DNA of 59,430 bases from NCBI RefSeq assembly GCF_000805335.1, contig NZ_KN708638.1, positions 6,364,622 to 6,424,051 on the forward strand, written 5' to 3'. The notes below the pieces were generated by a model. That model made no database searches. It was not told where the DNA came from and saw only the letters and a list, made by a program, of their open reading frames with translations. The stretch's first letter is position 1, and the number at the start of each line of letters is the position of its first letter. The translations under genes and the position numbers were made by a program. This DNA comes from Streptomyces sp. CT34. Its GTDB lineage: Bacteria > Actinomycetota > Actinomycetes > Streptomycetales > Streptomycetaceae. Shown here piece by piece: positions 43,848 to 52,946 of the stretch.

Positions 43848-44037
43848 GCGGGGATCCTCAAAGATTAGACGTACCGGATACGGGAATCGCACGAGCCGAT
43901 ACAAGCAGCAACGAAACGGGCGAACGGTGGACATACTAGTCCACGCCTTGACCAGTCCTTTGCCTCGGGTCCTTGTCGGGGCCTACCTCAAGTTGATCGC
44001 ACGGCGTGGGGGCGCTGATGGGAGGGAAGCGGCTCCG

Positions 44038-44412
44038 ATGGGCCTGCGCCAGTTCGTGATCGATGCGTGGTCGTGGCTGAACTACAAACCGGTGATGGCC
44101 GACGCCGGCCGGCCGGGGAACTGTGCCTTCCCGGAGTTGGCGTCTTCGTGGCCGCCGCAGGAGGTGCGCCGGCTCGCCGCGTACAAGGTGTTGGCGGCGT
44201 ACGACAACAACCAGGCCGAACAGCCGGCGGCTGACGCCGATTCTGCGTCGGAGCGCCGGGAGTTGGGAGGTGCGTCGGTGTTCAGCCCCGGCTCGCCGAC
44301 GGCGTGCCGGCGACGTTCTTTGCCGTGTGAGCGTCGATGCCGTACACGCGCGTGGCGTTGTCGCGGAATACCTTGCGCAGCACGTCGTTGCCGCGCGGCC
44401 CCAGGACGTTGA
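44038..44412 (+). pseudogene. Unknown protein, probably truncated at its 3' end
   Basis: ATG 44038 has GGGAGG upstream. MGLRQFVIDAWSWLNYKPVM, then ELASSWPPQEVRRLAAYKVL and AAYDNNQAEQ, look like a real N-terminus of a phage- or element-type protein. After about 44280 the frame runs antisense into the amidohydrolase 3' end and loses coding character, so the gene was probably cut there. Family not identified. Confidence 0.35.
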
Positions 44413-45433
44413 CCAGCATGCCGATGATGTCGGGCAGTGAGGCGTTGGGTCGGTCCATGGGGTAGTTCGATCCGAACAGCACGCGGTCGGGGCCGAAGGC
44501 GTCGGTGACGTGGTCGACCATGGGCTGGAGAAGTTGTTGGAGATTGTCGCGACCGCCGATGTTGCACTCGGGGCTGTGGCCGAAGCCCAGTTGCGGGAAT
44601 GCGCACCCGGAGTGTTTGGCGACCACGTTGGAGTGCTCGGCCACCGCCGAGATGTGGTCCTTCCAGGCGCGGTAGATCTCGGCGCGTTTGGCTGCGGTGG
44701 CTCCGGTGTCGGTTCCCACGGGACCGAACACGCCGACCGGGGTGGCGTAGTGATCGATGATGATGGTCGTCTCGGGGTACTCGCGCGCCAGGACGGCGAC
44801 GTCGGGGAGTTGGTCGGAGTAGATCGTCGCCTCAAAGGTCAGGCCCCGTTCGGCGACCGCGGAGAATCCGGTGAGGAAGTCCCGCCTCTTGAGCAGTCCC
44901 GGCTTGTCGTACCAGTTCAGGACCTTGGGGTCCGGGTGCCAGGCCGCGAGTTGACGGATGCACGTGACCTTGCCACTGGCCTGGAGGTGGGCGTCGATGA
45001 GCGCGGCGCAGTGCGGGGATGTGGGGTCGGCGTGCGCGACGATCGCGGCCAGGTCCGGCCGGCCGTCGCGGCCCCAGGGCAGGGAGATCAACCACTTGGT
45101 CTCCTCCACCGGCGCCATCGGGTCCTTCTTCTCCTGCCACCCGGCCTCTATATGCACCAGGGCGGTGACGGGCGCGCCGACCGCCTCGGCGACCCCTTTG
45201 GCCGCAGCGGCGTAGTCTCCGGGCAGGAACGGCTGTGCCACATACCGTGGGGTCAGGGTCAGTTCCCTGATCGTGGTCGGCGCCACCTTGGCGAAGGCCG
45301 CCTCGACCAGCCGTGGTGCCGCCCGATACACCGGCGCCGCCGGGCTGGCCTGACGGGGGGTGGTGAACGGATCCCATTGATGAACATGGGCGTCGATGAT
45401 CCCATCGACAACGCCCTTGAGACTGTAGGCCAT
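44282..45433 (-). CDS. Metal-dependent amidohydrolase (amidohydrolase_2 / PDC-hydrolase-like)
   Basis: A 383-residue TIM-barrel hydrolase from ATG 45433 (GAGGAAAG upstream). GIIDAHVHQWDP gives the HxH metal ligands; IDHYATPVG the central His; DRVLFGSNYPMDRPN the last Asp/Asn region. The family includes 2-pyrone-4,6-dicarboxylate lactonase and related decarboxylases, so it probably opens a lactone or decarboxylates an aromatic acid. It stands alone among remnants inside the 13.3 kb block. Confidence 0.82.
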   Translation of the reverse strand: MAYSLKGVVDGIIDAHVHQWDPFTTPRQASPAAPVYRAAPRLVEAAFAKVAPTTIRELTLTPRYVAQPFLPGDYAAAAKGVAEAVGAPVTALVHIEAGWQEKKDPMAPVEETKWLISLPWGRDGRPDLAAIVAHADPTSPHCAALIDAHLQASGKVTCIRQLAAWHPDPKVLNWYDKPGLLKRRDFLTGFSAVAERGLTFEATIYSDQLPDVAVLAREYPETTIIIDHYATPVGVFGPVGTDTGATAAKRAEIYRAWKDHISAVAEHSNVVAKHSGCAFPQLGFGHSPECNIGGRDNLQQLLQPMVDHVTDAFGPDRVLFGSNYPMDRPNASLPDIIGMLVNVLGPRGNDVLRKVFRDNATRVYGIDAHTAKNVAGTPSASRG

Positions 45434-45575
45434 TTGTCTTTCCTCGGTCGTAGAGTGCGGTGGTGCGTTACGCCTGACGCACCGGGCTGAGGCCCTGGTC
45501 GTTGCCGGGTGCTGATCGTGGCGGTGGCGCTCTGATGGATCCCGCTGATGTATCGCGCCGGGGTGGCAGGTCAGA

Positions 45576-45720
45576 TCAGCGTGCTTGGCCCCTGTGCCGC
45601 TTGCCGTCATCGACGACCGCGGTGGCACCCAGCGGCTTCTCGATGTCGACTCGATGTCGACGTTGAGGGTGGAGGTGATGCGGTCCATGGCCCGGTAGCA
45701 GCCGATGTACGAGCCTGGGA
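45576..45720 (-). pseudogene. Unidentified 3' gene remnant with 11-bp tandem duplication
   Basis: The minus strand reads GSYIGCYRAMDRITSTLNVD, then after removing one copy of the tandem CTCGATGTCGA (45639-45649 and 45650-45660) continues IEKPLGATAVVDDGKRHRGQ to TGA 45576. The duplication causes the frameshift. Between here and 45780 another tandem pair, GTGCCGCTGCGGCTGGAAC, occurs with period 22. Family unknown. Confidence 0.4.
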
Positions 45721-45857
45721 GCGGGCGGTGGCCCACCTGTGCCGCTGCGGCTGGAACCTTGTGCCGCTGCGGCTGGAACGTCGAGTGCGATCGCACGCTG
45801 GTGTTTCCAGGCTGCATCGGTGAGGACCGGCAGGCAAGCCGAACCGCCTCGAGAGGA

Positions 45858-45950
45858 CAATATCCGCCACATCGGCCTGTGCCGGAGCCTGCCCCGACAC
45901 CATCCGCCGTGCCCACGCCGTGCACCCGGTCACCGCGCTGCAGACCGAGT
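45858..45950 (+). pseudogene. Aldo/keto reductase fragment
   Basis: IRHIGL in one frame and PDTIRRAHAVHPVTALQTE in the next match the IGLSE-x-x-x-DTIRRAHAVHPVTALQ(S/T)EYS signature around the active-site Lys/His region of AKR enzymes. Only about 30 residues survive. Confidence 0.5.
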
Positions 45951-46132
45951 GCTTCCTGTGCTCCTGTGGCGCCCACTCCGGCTTGGCACGTCCGTCAAGA
46001 GGTGACCTCGGAGGCGCTTGCAGCTGTTGGGGAGGCGCCGAAGCCATGGTGGAGACGGTTGGCACGGCCGGTTGAGACACGCTCCGTTTCACACGGTGCA
46101 CGTTGCGTATAGCGCGGAACGATGCTGACGGC

Positions 46133-46512
46133 AACTCCTGCCGGCGCTCTGGGTGCTGCTCGCCCTGTTCGAGATTCTCACCGCGCCCCTCTGGTTGGCC
46201 ACCCCGTTCCTGATCGCCGCGACCGGCGGTGCGTCGGTCCTGCCCGCCCTTGCCTGGTGGGCCGGTGCCGATCTGCTCCTGACCGCACCACCGCTGGTGT
46301 ATGCCGCTCGCCGCCGCCAACTCCCGCTGGTCGGCGTGTTGGTGAACATTCCCTGCGTCTATGCCACCAAGGCCGTCAACCTCGTCTATGCCTGGAAGGC
46401 CCTTGTGGTGGAACTGGTCCTGGTGCCGCTGCATCTCGCCCGGGGCCTGACGGTTTACGAGAAGGGGCGGGCGGACACCCCGCGGGGAGGGGAGGCGGCA
46501 ATGGCGGTATGA
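46133..46512 (+). pseudogene. GT2 glycosyltransferase, 3' fragment
   Basis: In frame with LLALFEILTAPLWLATPFLI to RGLTVYEKGRADTPRGGE, nearly identical to the last 120 residues of the complete gene at 31032-32120. The catalytic domain is missing. It forms the left end of the right-hand repeat copy. Confidence 0.9.
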
Positions 46513-47219
46513 AGGGGCCGGTGCCGGTGCCGGTGCCGGCAGCGCGTCGGTTGCCGAACGGGGGCTCGGCCGTGCCGTGTTGAGTGTTCGGTGTCGGTCG
46601 AGGCGGCCGGCTCCGCCGTGTCGCCTCAGGCGGCCAGCGGTGCCGAGTCGCCGCGGGTGCTTGCACGGACGGCCTGGTCGTAGCGTCGGAGCAGGAGCCG
46701 GGCCAGTTCGGGGGCGGGGCCGAGGACTGGGGCGAGGATGTCGGCGCGGGCTTCGCGGGCGCCGGTGGCGATGCGGTCGGGGAGGAAGCCGGGGGCGATG
46801 ACGTAGGGGGCGACGGCGACCCGTTGGATGCCCTCGGCTCGCAGGGCCCGTACGGCGTCGGCTGTGCGGGGGAGGGATGCGGAGGCGAACGCAGGTCGCA
46901 CGGCGCACCATTGGGCGGTGCGCTGCCACTCCCGCGCGGTTTCAGCGATCACTGCGATCGCCTCCGGGTCTGAGGAGCCCGCTGCGGCCAGGACGATTCC
47001 GGTCGAGCGGTGGTCGCCGGGCCGTAGCCCGGCTTCCTCCAGCCGGCGCTCCAGGGCGTCGGTCAGGAGGCGGGAGGGGCCGAGTACTTCGGCCTGGTGG
47101 AGGGTGAGTTGGGGCAGCCGCGCGGCGGTCTCCCGCAGCACCGCGGGGATGTCGGACTTCGCGTGAAAGGCGCGGGTGAGGAGGAGCGGCAGCGCCACCA
47201 CGTTCCGCACCCCCTCGGC
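46143..47219 (+). repeat. 1.08-kb direct repeat, right copy
   Basis: See the left copy at 31751-32827. Here the chelatase is complete while the GT2 is truncated. Homology with the left copy stops between CCCTCGGC and the following GAGAGGCGCTCC inside the chelatase gene. Confidence 0.95.
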
Positions 47220-47396
47220 CGAGAGGCGCTCCAGCACCCGGGGTACCCGGGGCGCGTTGAAGTCGAGATGGCCGACCTCGACGCGCAGTCCCGGGCGCAG
47301 CTTCCGGACCCGCGCGCAGAGCGCGGTGACGGTCGCCGCGTGCCGTGGGTCGCGGCTGCCGTGGGCGATGACGAGGAGAGTGGGGCGCTGGTTCAT
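46626..47396 (-). CDS. cbiX: Sirohydrochlorin chelatase (CbiX/SirB type)
   Basis: A 256-residue two-domain chelatase. LLVIAHGSRDPRHAATVTAL contains the active-site His; ALPLLLTRAFHAKSDIPAVL the second conserved His; the C-terminal half repeats the fold (GIVLAAAGSSDPEAIAV). It inserts Fe2+ into sirohydrochlorin to give siroheme, the cofactor of the sulfite reductase at 54409. It follows the permease gene after 4 bp as the last gene of the sulfur locus. Confidence 0.92.
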   Translation of the reverse strand: MNQRPTLLVIAHGSRDPRHAATVTALCARVRKLRPGLRVEVGHLDFNAPRVPRVLERLSAEGVRNVVALPLLLTRAFHAKSDIPAVLRETAARLPQLTLHQAEVLGPSRLLTDALERRLEEAGLRPGDHRSTGIVLAAAGSSDPEAIAVIAETAREWQRTAQWCAVRPAFASASLPRTADAVRALRAEGIQRVAVAPYVIAPGFLPDRIATGAREARADILAPVLGPAPELARLLLRRYDQAVRASTRGDSAPLAA

Positions 47397-47400
47397 GGTG

Positions 47401-48411
47401 TCAGCTCTTGACGAGGAGTCCGCGGCTGCGCAGCACCCGGCGCTCGATCGGGGCGAAGATGAGCAGTTCGATGCCGATGCCGACGATGAGGATGAGCAGG
47501 ATCGCGGCCAGTACCCAGGACATGTCCTGGAGTTCGCGGCCCTGTTCCAGGAGTTGGCCCAGACCGGTGCCCAGGTCGGGCGCGTTGACGATGAGTTCGG
47601 CGGCCATCAGGGAGCGCCAGGAGAACGCCCAGCCCTGCTTCAGGCCGGCGAGGTAGCCGGGCAGCGCGGCCGGGAGCAGCACATGGCGGACGCCGGTGAG
47701 GCCCGTCGCGCCGATGGTGCGGCCGGCCCGCAGGTAGAGGGGAGGGATCTGGTCGACTCCGGAGACCAGGCCGTTGGCGATCGAGGGGACGGCGCCGAGG
47801 AGCACCACCGCGTAGATGGTGGCGTCGCTCAGCCCGAACCAGATGATCGCGGCCGGGACCCAGGCCACCGACGGGAGGGACTGGAGGCCGCTGAGGATCG
47901 GGCCGATCGCGGCGCGTACGGGCTTGACCCGGGCGACGATCAGCCCGAGCAGCGTACCGATGGCGACCGAGGCCACGAAGCCGAGGGCGCCGCGGGAGAC
48001 GCTGGTCCACACGAAGCTGAGCAGGGTGCCTTCGAGCCACTTCTGCTGTAGCGAGCGGTAGACGTCGAGCGGGCTCGGCAGCAGGTAGTGGGGCTTGAGC
48101 TGGAAGTGGTAGGCGAGCTGCCACAGCGCCAGCACGATCAGCACGGCGATGACGGGAGGGAACGCCTTTGAGACGGTGGTGCGCAGCCACGGTTGCCGGG
48201 AGACGACAGTGGAGTCCAGGGCGTCGAGCCCGGCCTCCAGACCGGCGAGGTCGCCGGCGGCGGAACTGGCTTCGGCGCCGGGCGCGCCGGTGGCGGATGC
48301 GTCGGCCGGTGCCCCAGTGGCGCTGTCGGTGGCCGGGCCGGCGGATGGACCGGCGGGGTCCTCGCCGGGCTCTCCGGCGCTGGTCTGGCTGGTGGTCTCA
48401 GTGCTGGCCAT
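47401..48411 (-). CDS. ssuC: ABC transporter permease, sulfonate/nitrate/taurine type
   Basis: A 336-residue permease from ATG 48411, overlapping the ATPase gene by 14 bp. A disordered Ala/Gly/Ser-rich head of about 60 residues, unusual for the family, precedes six helices. The cytoplasmic EAA loop reads AGRTIGATGLTGVRHVLLPA. Part of a transporter whose position inside the assimilation locus suggests an organosulfur substrate. Confidence 0.88.
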   Translation of the reverse strand: MASTETTSQTSAGEPGEDPAGPSAGPATDSATGAPADASATGAPGAEASSAAGDLAGLEAGLDALDSTVVSRQPWLRTTVSKAFPPVIAVLIVLALWQLAYHFQLKPHYLLPSPLDVYRSLQQKWLEGTLLSFVWTSVSRGALGFVASVAIGTLLGLIVARVKPVRAAIGPILSGLQSLPSVAWVPAAIIWFGLSDATIYAVVLLGAVPSIANGLVSGVDQIPPLYLRAGRTIGATGLTGVRHVLLPAALPGYLAGLKQGWAFSWRSLMAAELIVNAPDLGTGLGQLLEQGRELQDMSWVLAAILLILIVGIGIELLIFAPIERRVLRSRGLLVKS

Positions 48412-49231
48412 GGCGGCGGATCTCCCCACGGAGCTGTTCGGTGATCTCGATGGAAAGGTCGGCGACCGCGGCGTCCTCGATGCGGCGCGGCTGCGGGATG
48501 TCCACCTGCCACTCGCGGGCGACCCGGCCGGGGCGGGAGGAGAGCAGCACGACCCGCTCGGCGAGCCGTACGGCCTCGCGGACGTTGTGGGTGACGAAGA
48601 GGACCGAAAGATTCCCCGCGGCGGAGCCGCTGTTGTTCTGGGTCTGCCAGATCCGGGTCAGCTCGTCGTGCAGCACATCGCGGGTGATGGCGTCGAGCGC
48701 GGCGAACGGCTCGTCCATCAGGAGCAGTTGGCTGTCCTGGGCGAGCGCCCGCGCCATCGCGACGCGCTGGCGCATGCCGCCCGACAGCTCGTGGACCCGC
48801 TTGCCGTACGCCCCCTTGAGCCGTACGAGCTCCAGTAGCCGCTCGGCCTCGGTGCGCCGCTCGGCGCGCGGCACCCCGCGCAGCCGCAGCGCGAGTTCGA
48901 TGTTGCGGCCCGCGGTCAGCCACGGGAACAGCGCGTGCTCCTGGAACATCAGCGCGGGCCGGCCGCCGGGCGTCTCGATGGTGCCGGCGGACGGTTTGTC
49001 CAGACCGGCCACGAGACCGAGGAGGGTGGACTTGCCGCAGCCCGAGGCTCCCAGGAGGCAGACGAATTCGCCGGGGGCGACGTCGATGCTGATGTCGTCC
49101 AGTACGTGCTGCTGTGCGCCGGGGCGGCCGAAGGACTTCGAGACATGGTGGATGCGAGCGGCGTACGGACCGGTGGTTCCGGGCTCCGCCGTGGCGGGCT
49201 CGGAGAGCGTGCTGGTCGTCATCGGTGTCAC
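48398..49231 (-). CDS. ssuB: ABC transporter ATP-binding protein, sulfonate type
   Basis: A 277-residue ATPase: LLGASGCGKSTLLGLVAGLD (Walker A), MFQEHALFPWLTAGRNIEL (Q-loop), ELSGGMRQRVAMARAL (signature), LLLMDEPFAALDA (Walker B) and FVTHNVREAVRLAERV (H-loop). All ATPase residues are present. It couples to the permease at 47401 and the binding protein at 49263. Confidence 0.93.
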   Translation of the reverse strand: MTPMTTSTLSEPATAEPGTTGPYAARIHHVSKSFGRPGAQQHVLDDISIDVAPGEFVCLLGASGCGKSTLLGLVAGLDKPSAGTIETPGGRPALMFQEHALFPWLTAGRNIELALRLRGVPRAERRTEAERLLELVRLKGAYGKRVHELSGGMRQRVAMARALAQDSQLLLMDEPFAALDAITRDVLHDELTRIWQTQNNSGSAAGNLSVLFVTHNVREAVRLAERVVLLSSRPGRVAREWQVDIPQPRRIEDAAVADLSIEITEQLRGEIRRHGQH

Positions 49232-49262
49232 CTCCTGGGGGACTGTGGTGCCGGGGCGGGGG

Positions 49263-50372
49263 TCAGTTGCTGCCGAGGCCGGCGTCGTCGACCGGCGGCT
49301 TCCCCTCGGCCTTGAGCACCTTGTTCAGCAGGGTGAGGTCGTAGATGCCCTTGAGGTCGGGCTTCTTCAGCAGGCCCGCCTGGACGGCGTGGTCCGCCTC
49401 TTCCTGGAGGGTGGCGGCCAGCGGGTCGTCGGTGACGTCGACGTTCTTGAACGCCGGGTCGATGACATCGGCGGGCAGCGCCTTGCCGGAGAACCGCGGG
49501 TTGGCGAGCTCCTCGTTGAGTGCCTTGACCGCCTCGGCGGGATGCGACCGGATCCAGGTGTTGGTCGCCACCGAGCCGCGCAGCACCGCCTCGACGGCCT
49601 TGGGGTGCTCCTTGAGGAACTTCTGCGAGACGATCACGTTCGTGATGACGAACTTCCCGTCCTTCCACAGCTTCTTCTCGTCCAGCAGCGACCTGCCGCC
49701 CGCGGCGACGAGCTTGGACGCGGTGGGCTCGGGGACCCAGGCGGCGTCGATGCTGCCCTGCGCGTAGGCGGTCGGGGTCACCTTGTTGTCGATGCGCTGG
49801 ATGGTGACGTCGCCCTTGCCACTGGTGGCGTCGACCTTGTAGCCCTTCTGGGCGAGGAAGTTGAGCAGCGCGACGTCCTGGGTGTTGCCCAGCTGAGGGG
49901 TGGCGATCGTCTTGCCGCGGAGATCGTCCAGGCTCTTGATCTTCTTGGGGTTGACGATCAGCGAGACACCGCCGGACGCCGAACCGGCGATGATCTTCAG
50001 GCTCTTGCCGTGCGACTTGACGTAGCCGTTGATCGCGGGGGAGGGGCCGATCCAGCCGATGTCGATGGCACCGGAGTTGAGCGCCTCGATCTCGGCGGGG
50101 CCCGCGTTGAAGACGGAGGACTTGATCGCCGTGCCACCCAGCGCCTTCTGGAACTGGCCCGTCCGGAGGCCGATCAGCGGGGTGGCGTGGGTGGTGTTGC
50201 CGAAGAAGCCGATCTTGACCTGGTCGAGTCCGTCGACCTTGGGGCCCTTGGGGACGATGTTGGCCGCGGTGTCCTTCTTGGCCTCGGAGCCGTAGCCGCA
50301 GGCGCCCAGCGCAGCTATGAGGAGCGGGACGGTGGCGGTGGCCGCCAGCAGGCGATGTCGAACGGCAGACAC
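49263..50372 (-). CDS. ssuA: Sulfonate/nitrate-type ABC transporter substrate-binding lipoprotein
   Basis: A 369-residue protein with signal and lipobox LGAC (Cys25, in LLIAALGACGYGSEA). VKIGFFGNTTHATPLIGLRT, SGAIDIGWIGPSPAINGY and IATPQLGNTQDVALLNFLAQ are SsuA/NMT1-like binding-protein signatures. Delivers substrate to the permease; exact ligand cannot be read from sequence. It is separated from cysN by 214 bp, so the transporter may have its own promoter. Confidence 0.9.
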   Translation of the reverse strand: MSAVRHRLLAATATVPLLIAALGACGYGSEAKKDTAANIVPKGPKVDGLDQVKIGFFGNTTHATPLIGLRTGQFQKALGGTAIKSSVFNAGPAEIEALNSGAIDIGWIGPSPAINGYVKSHGKSLKIIAGSASGGVSLIVNPKKIKSLDDLRGKTIATPQLGNTQDVALLNFLAQKGYKVDATSGKGDVTIQRIDNKVTPTAYAQGSIDAAWVPEPTASKLVAAGGRSLLDEKKLWKDGKFVITNVIVSQKFLKEHPKAVEAVLRGSVATNTWIRSHPAEAVKALNEELANPRFSGKALPADVIDPAFKNVDVTDDPLAATLQEEADHAVQAGLLKKPDLKGIYDLTLLNKVLKAEGKPPVDDAGLGSN

Positions 50373-50586
50373 GGGAGGCGTTCCTCTCGGAGGGCCGGGG
50401 CGGTGTGCGCCCCTCTAAGGCGCGCCCGGCGAGACGGTGGATCTTCGGAAGGGGGGTGTGGGGGATGCGGAGTGGAGCATCATCAGCACGCACATCGGCC
50501 GACTCCGCCCTGTCCGCTCCCGAGGGCGCCGCTGCCGATGCGGCCCCCTTCCTTCGCGAAGGTCGAGAAGATGTCCTGGAGCATGA

Positions 50587-51981
50587 TCAGAAGTCCCACC
50601 CCTCGTCGTCCGCCGCGGTGGCCGGCGCGGCCTGCGCGTCCGCCTCCGCGAAGGCGGTGCCGGCCATGCCCGCGGTCAGCGTCGTACCGTCCGCCGGGTC
50701 GATCAGCAGGAAGGAGCCGGTGCGCCGGGAGTCGGCGTAGGCGTCCAGCGCCAGCGGTTCGGCGGTGCGCACCACGATCCGTCCGATGTCGTTGGCGGCG
50801 AGTTCGCCGGGTGCCGGGTGCTGGGAGAGGTCGGCCAGCGTCAGCCGGGACGGGATCTCCTTGACGATCGCCTTGACCGTACGGGTGGTGTGCTTGAGCA
50901 GCACCCGCCGGCCGACGGTCAGCGGCCGGTCGGCGACATGGCAGACGGTGGCCTCGATGTCCTGCGAGACCGACGGGGCCGACGCGGTCGGGGCGATCAG
51001 GTCACCGCGTGAGATGTCCAGGTCGTCGGCCAGCCGGACGGTCACCGACTGCGGCGCCCAGGCGACGTCCACGGCCTGGCCGAGCGCGTCGATGCCCTCG
51101 ATGGTGCTCGTCCGGCCCGAGGGCAGCACGGTGACGGCGTCGCCGACGCGCAGCACACCGGAGGCGATCTGGCCCGCGTAGCCGCGGTAGTCGGGGTGTT
51201 CGGCGGTCTGGGGGCGGATGACGTACTGGACCGGGAAGCGGGCCGGGTCGTCCGAGGGGTCGGTGCCGACCGGCACGGTCTCCAGGTGCTCCAGCACGGT
51301 GGGGCCGCCGTACCAGTCCATGTTGGCCGACGGCGTCACGACGTTGTCGCCGGCCAGCGCGGAGATCGGGATGGCGGTGCACCACTTGTCCTGGGGGTCT
51401 CCCCCAGACCCCCAGCCCGGGACGCCCAGCGACGCCGCGTAGGCGGTGAACTCCTCGGCGATGGCGGCGAAGACGGACTCCTCGTAGCCGGCGAGGTCCA
51501 TCTTGTTGACGGCCAGGACGACGTGCGGGACCCGCAGCAGGGCGGCCACCGCGGCGTGCCGGCGGGTCTGCTCGACCACACCGTTACGGGCGTCGACCAG
51601 CACGACGGCCAGCTCCGCGGTCGAGGCGCCCGTCACCATGTTGCGGGTGTACTGCACATGCCCGGGGGTGTCGGCGAGGATGAACCGCCGGCGGGGGGTG
51701 GCGAAGTAGCGGTAGGCGACGTCGATGGTGATGCCCTGCTCGCGCTCGGCGCGCAGCCCGTCGGTCAGCAGCGCCAGGTCGGGCGTCTCCTGCCCGCGGT
51801 TGCGGGAGGCGTGTTCGACGGCCTCCAGCTGGTCGGCGAGCACCGACTTGGAGTCGTGCAGCAGCCGGCCGACCAGGGTCGACTTGCCGTCGTCCACGGA
51901 GCCGGCGGTGGCGAAGCGCAGCAGCGAGGTGGCACCGGCGTCCACGGTCCGGTCCGCGTCAACGGCGTTGGTCGTGCTCAT
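50587..51981 (-). CDS. cysN: Sulfate adenylyltransferase subunit 1 (GTPase)
   Basis: A 464-residue EF-Tu-like GTPase: AGSVDDGKSTLVGRLLHD (G1), ILADTPGHVQYTRNMVTGAS (G3), VLAVNKMDL (G4) and ISAL (G5). With CysD it makes adenylyl sulfate, driven by GTP hydrolysis. Between SLGVP and TAIPISALAG there is an extra GWGSGGDPQDKWC encoded over the palindrome at 51391-51415. It starts two bases after the cysD stop. Confidence 0.95.
   Translation of the reverse strand: MSTTNAVDADRTVDAGATSLLRFATAGSVDDGKSTLVGRLLHDSKSVLADQLEAVEHASRNRGQETPDLALLTDGLRAEREQGITIDVAYRYFATPRRRFILADTPGHVQYTRNMVTGASTAELAVVLVDARNGVVEQTRRHAAVAALLRVPHVVLAVNKMDLAGYEESVFAAIAEEFTAYAASLGVPGWGSGGDPQDKWCTAIPISALAGDNVVTPSANMDWYGGPTVLEHLETVPVGTDPSDDPARFPVQYVIRPQTAEHPDYRGYAGQIASGVLRVGDAVTVLPSGRTSTIEGIDALGQAVDVAWAPQSVTVRLADDLDISRGDLIAPTASAPSVSQDIEATVCHVADRPLTVGRRVLLKHTTRTVKAIVKEIPSRLTLADLSQHPAPGELAANDIGRIVVRTAEPLALDAYADSRRTGSFLLIDPADGTTLTAGMAGTAFAEADAQAAPATAADDEGWDF
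51391..51415. repeat. Palindromic insertion inside cysN
   Basis: CTGGGGGTCT (51391-51400) and AGACCCCCAG (51406-51415) form a 10-bp stem around CCCCC. The element lies in frame and adds about a dozen residues to CysN compared with what I expect for the family. Similar GGGGTCT/AGACCCC palindromes are scattered in Streptomyces genomes, mostly between genes. Confidence 0.7.
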
Positions 51982-51983
51982 CG

Positions 51984-52946
51984 TTAGAAGTACCCCTCGC
52001 GCTTGCGGTCCTCCATGGCGGCCTCCGACAGCTTGTCGTCGGCCCGGGTGGCGCCCCGCTCGGTGAGCCGGGACGCGGCGATCTCCGCGATGACCGCTTC
52101 GATGGTGTCGGCGTCGGAGTCGACGGCACCGGTGCAGGACATGTCGCCGACGGTGCGGTAGCGCACCCGCCGGAGCTCCAGGCCCTCGCCGTCCTTGGGG
52201 CCGCCCCATCCGCCGGGCGCCAGCCACATGCCGCCGCGGGCGAAGACCTCGCGCTCGTGGGCGTAGTAGATGGCGGGCAGCTCGATCTTCTCGCGGGCGA
52301 TGTACTGCCAGACGTCCAGCTCGGTCCAGTTGGACAGCGGGAAGACCCGGACGTGCTCGCCGGGCGAGTGGCGGCCGTTGTAGAGCTGCCACAGCTCGGG
52401 GCGCTGCCGGCGCGGGTCCCAGCCGCCGAACTCGTCGCGCAGCGAGAAGACCCGCTCCTTGGCGCGGGCCTTCTCCTCGTCCCGCCGGCCGCCGCCGAAG
52501 ACCGCGTCGAAGCGGTTCTTCTCGATGGCGTCCAGCAGCGGCACGGTCTGGAGGGGATTACGGGTCCCGTCGGGGCGCTCGCGGAGCTCACCGCGGTCGA
52601 TGAAGTCCTGTACGGAGGCGACGTGCAGCCGCAGGCCGTGGCGCTCGACGGTGCGGTCGCGGTAGTCGATGACCTCGGGGAAGTTGTGCCCGGTGTCGAC
52701 GTGCAGCAGCGAGAACGGCACCGGGGCCGGCGCGAACGCCTTCAGCGCCAGGTGCAGCATGAGGATGGAGTCCTTGCCGCCGGAGAAGAGGATCACCGGC
52801 CGCTCGAACTCGCCCGCCACCTCGCGGAAGATGTGGACCGCCTCGGACTCCAGGGCGTCGAGGTGCGAGAGCGCGTACGGGTTGTCGGCGCCGCCGGCGC
52901 CCCCGGCTCCCTCGGCGTTCTCCGTCACGGAAGCCACGGTGGTCAT
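51984..52946 (-). CDS. cysD: Sulfate adenylyltransferase subunit 2
   Basis: A 320-residue PP-loop ATP pyrophosphatase: PVILFSGGKDSILMLHLALK binds ATP, then LLHVDTGHNFPEVIDYRD and VFGGGRRDEEKARAKERVFS. It catalyses the adenylyl transfer from ATP to sulfate, with CysN. Its start overlaps the cysC stop by 4 bp. A Gly/Ala-rich N-terminal extension (about 20 residues) is the only oddity. Confidence 0.96.
   Translation of the reverse strand: MTTVASVTENAEGAGGAGGADNPYALSHLDALESEAVHIFREVAGEFERPVILFSGGKDSILMLHLALKAFAPAPVPFSLLHVDTGHNFPEVIDYRDRTVERHGLRLHVASVQDFIDRGELRERPDGTRNPLQTVPLLDAIEKNRFDAVFGGGRRDEEKARAKERVFSLRDEFGGWDPRRQRPELWQLYNGRHSPGEHVRVFPLSNWTELDVWQYIAREKIELPAIYYAHEREVFARGGMWLAPGGWGGPKDGEGLELRRVRYRTVGDMSCTGAVDSDADTIEAVIAEIAASRLTERGATRADDKLSEAAMEDRKREGYF

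Noticed and set aside
48168..50864. 898-codon open frame on the plus strand across the ABC transporter genes
   Set aside because: It is antisense to three well-supported genes, is rich in Arg/Ser/Pro, and has no domain; a normal high-GC shadow.
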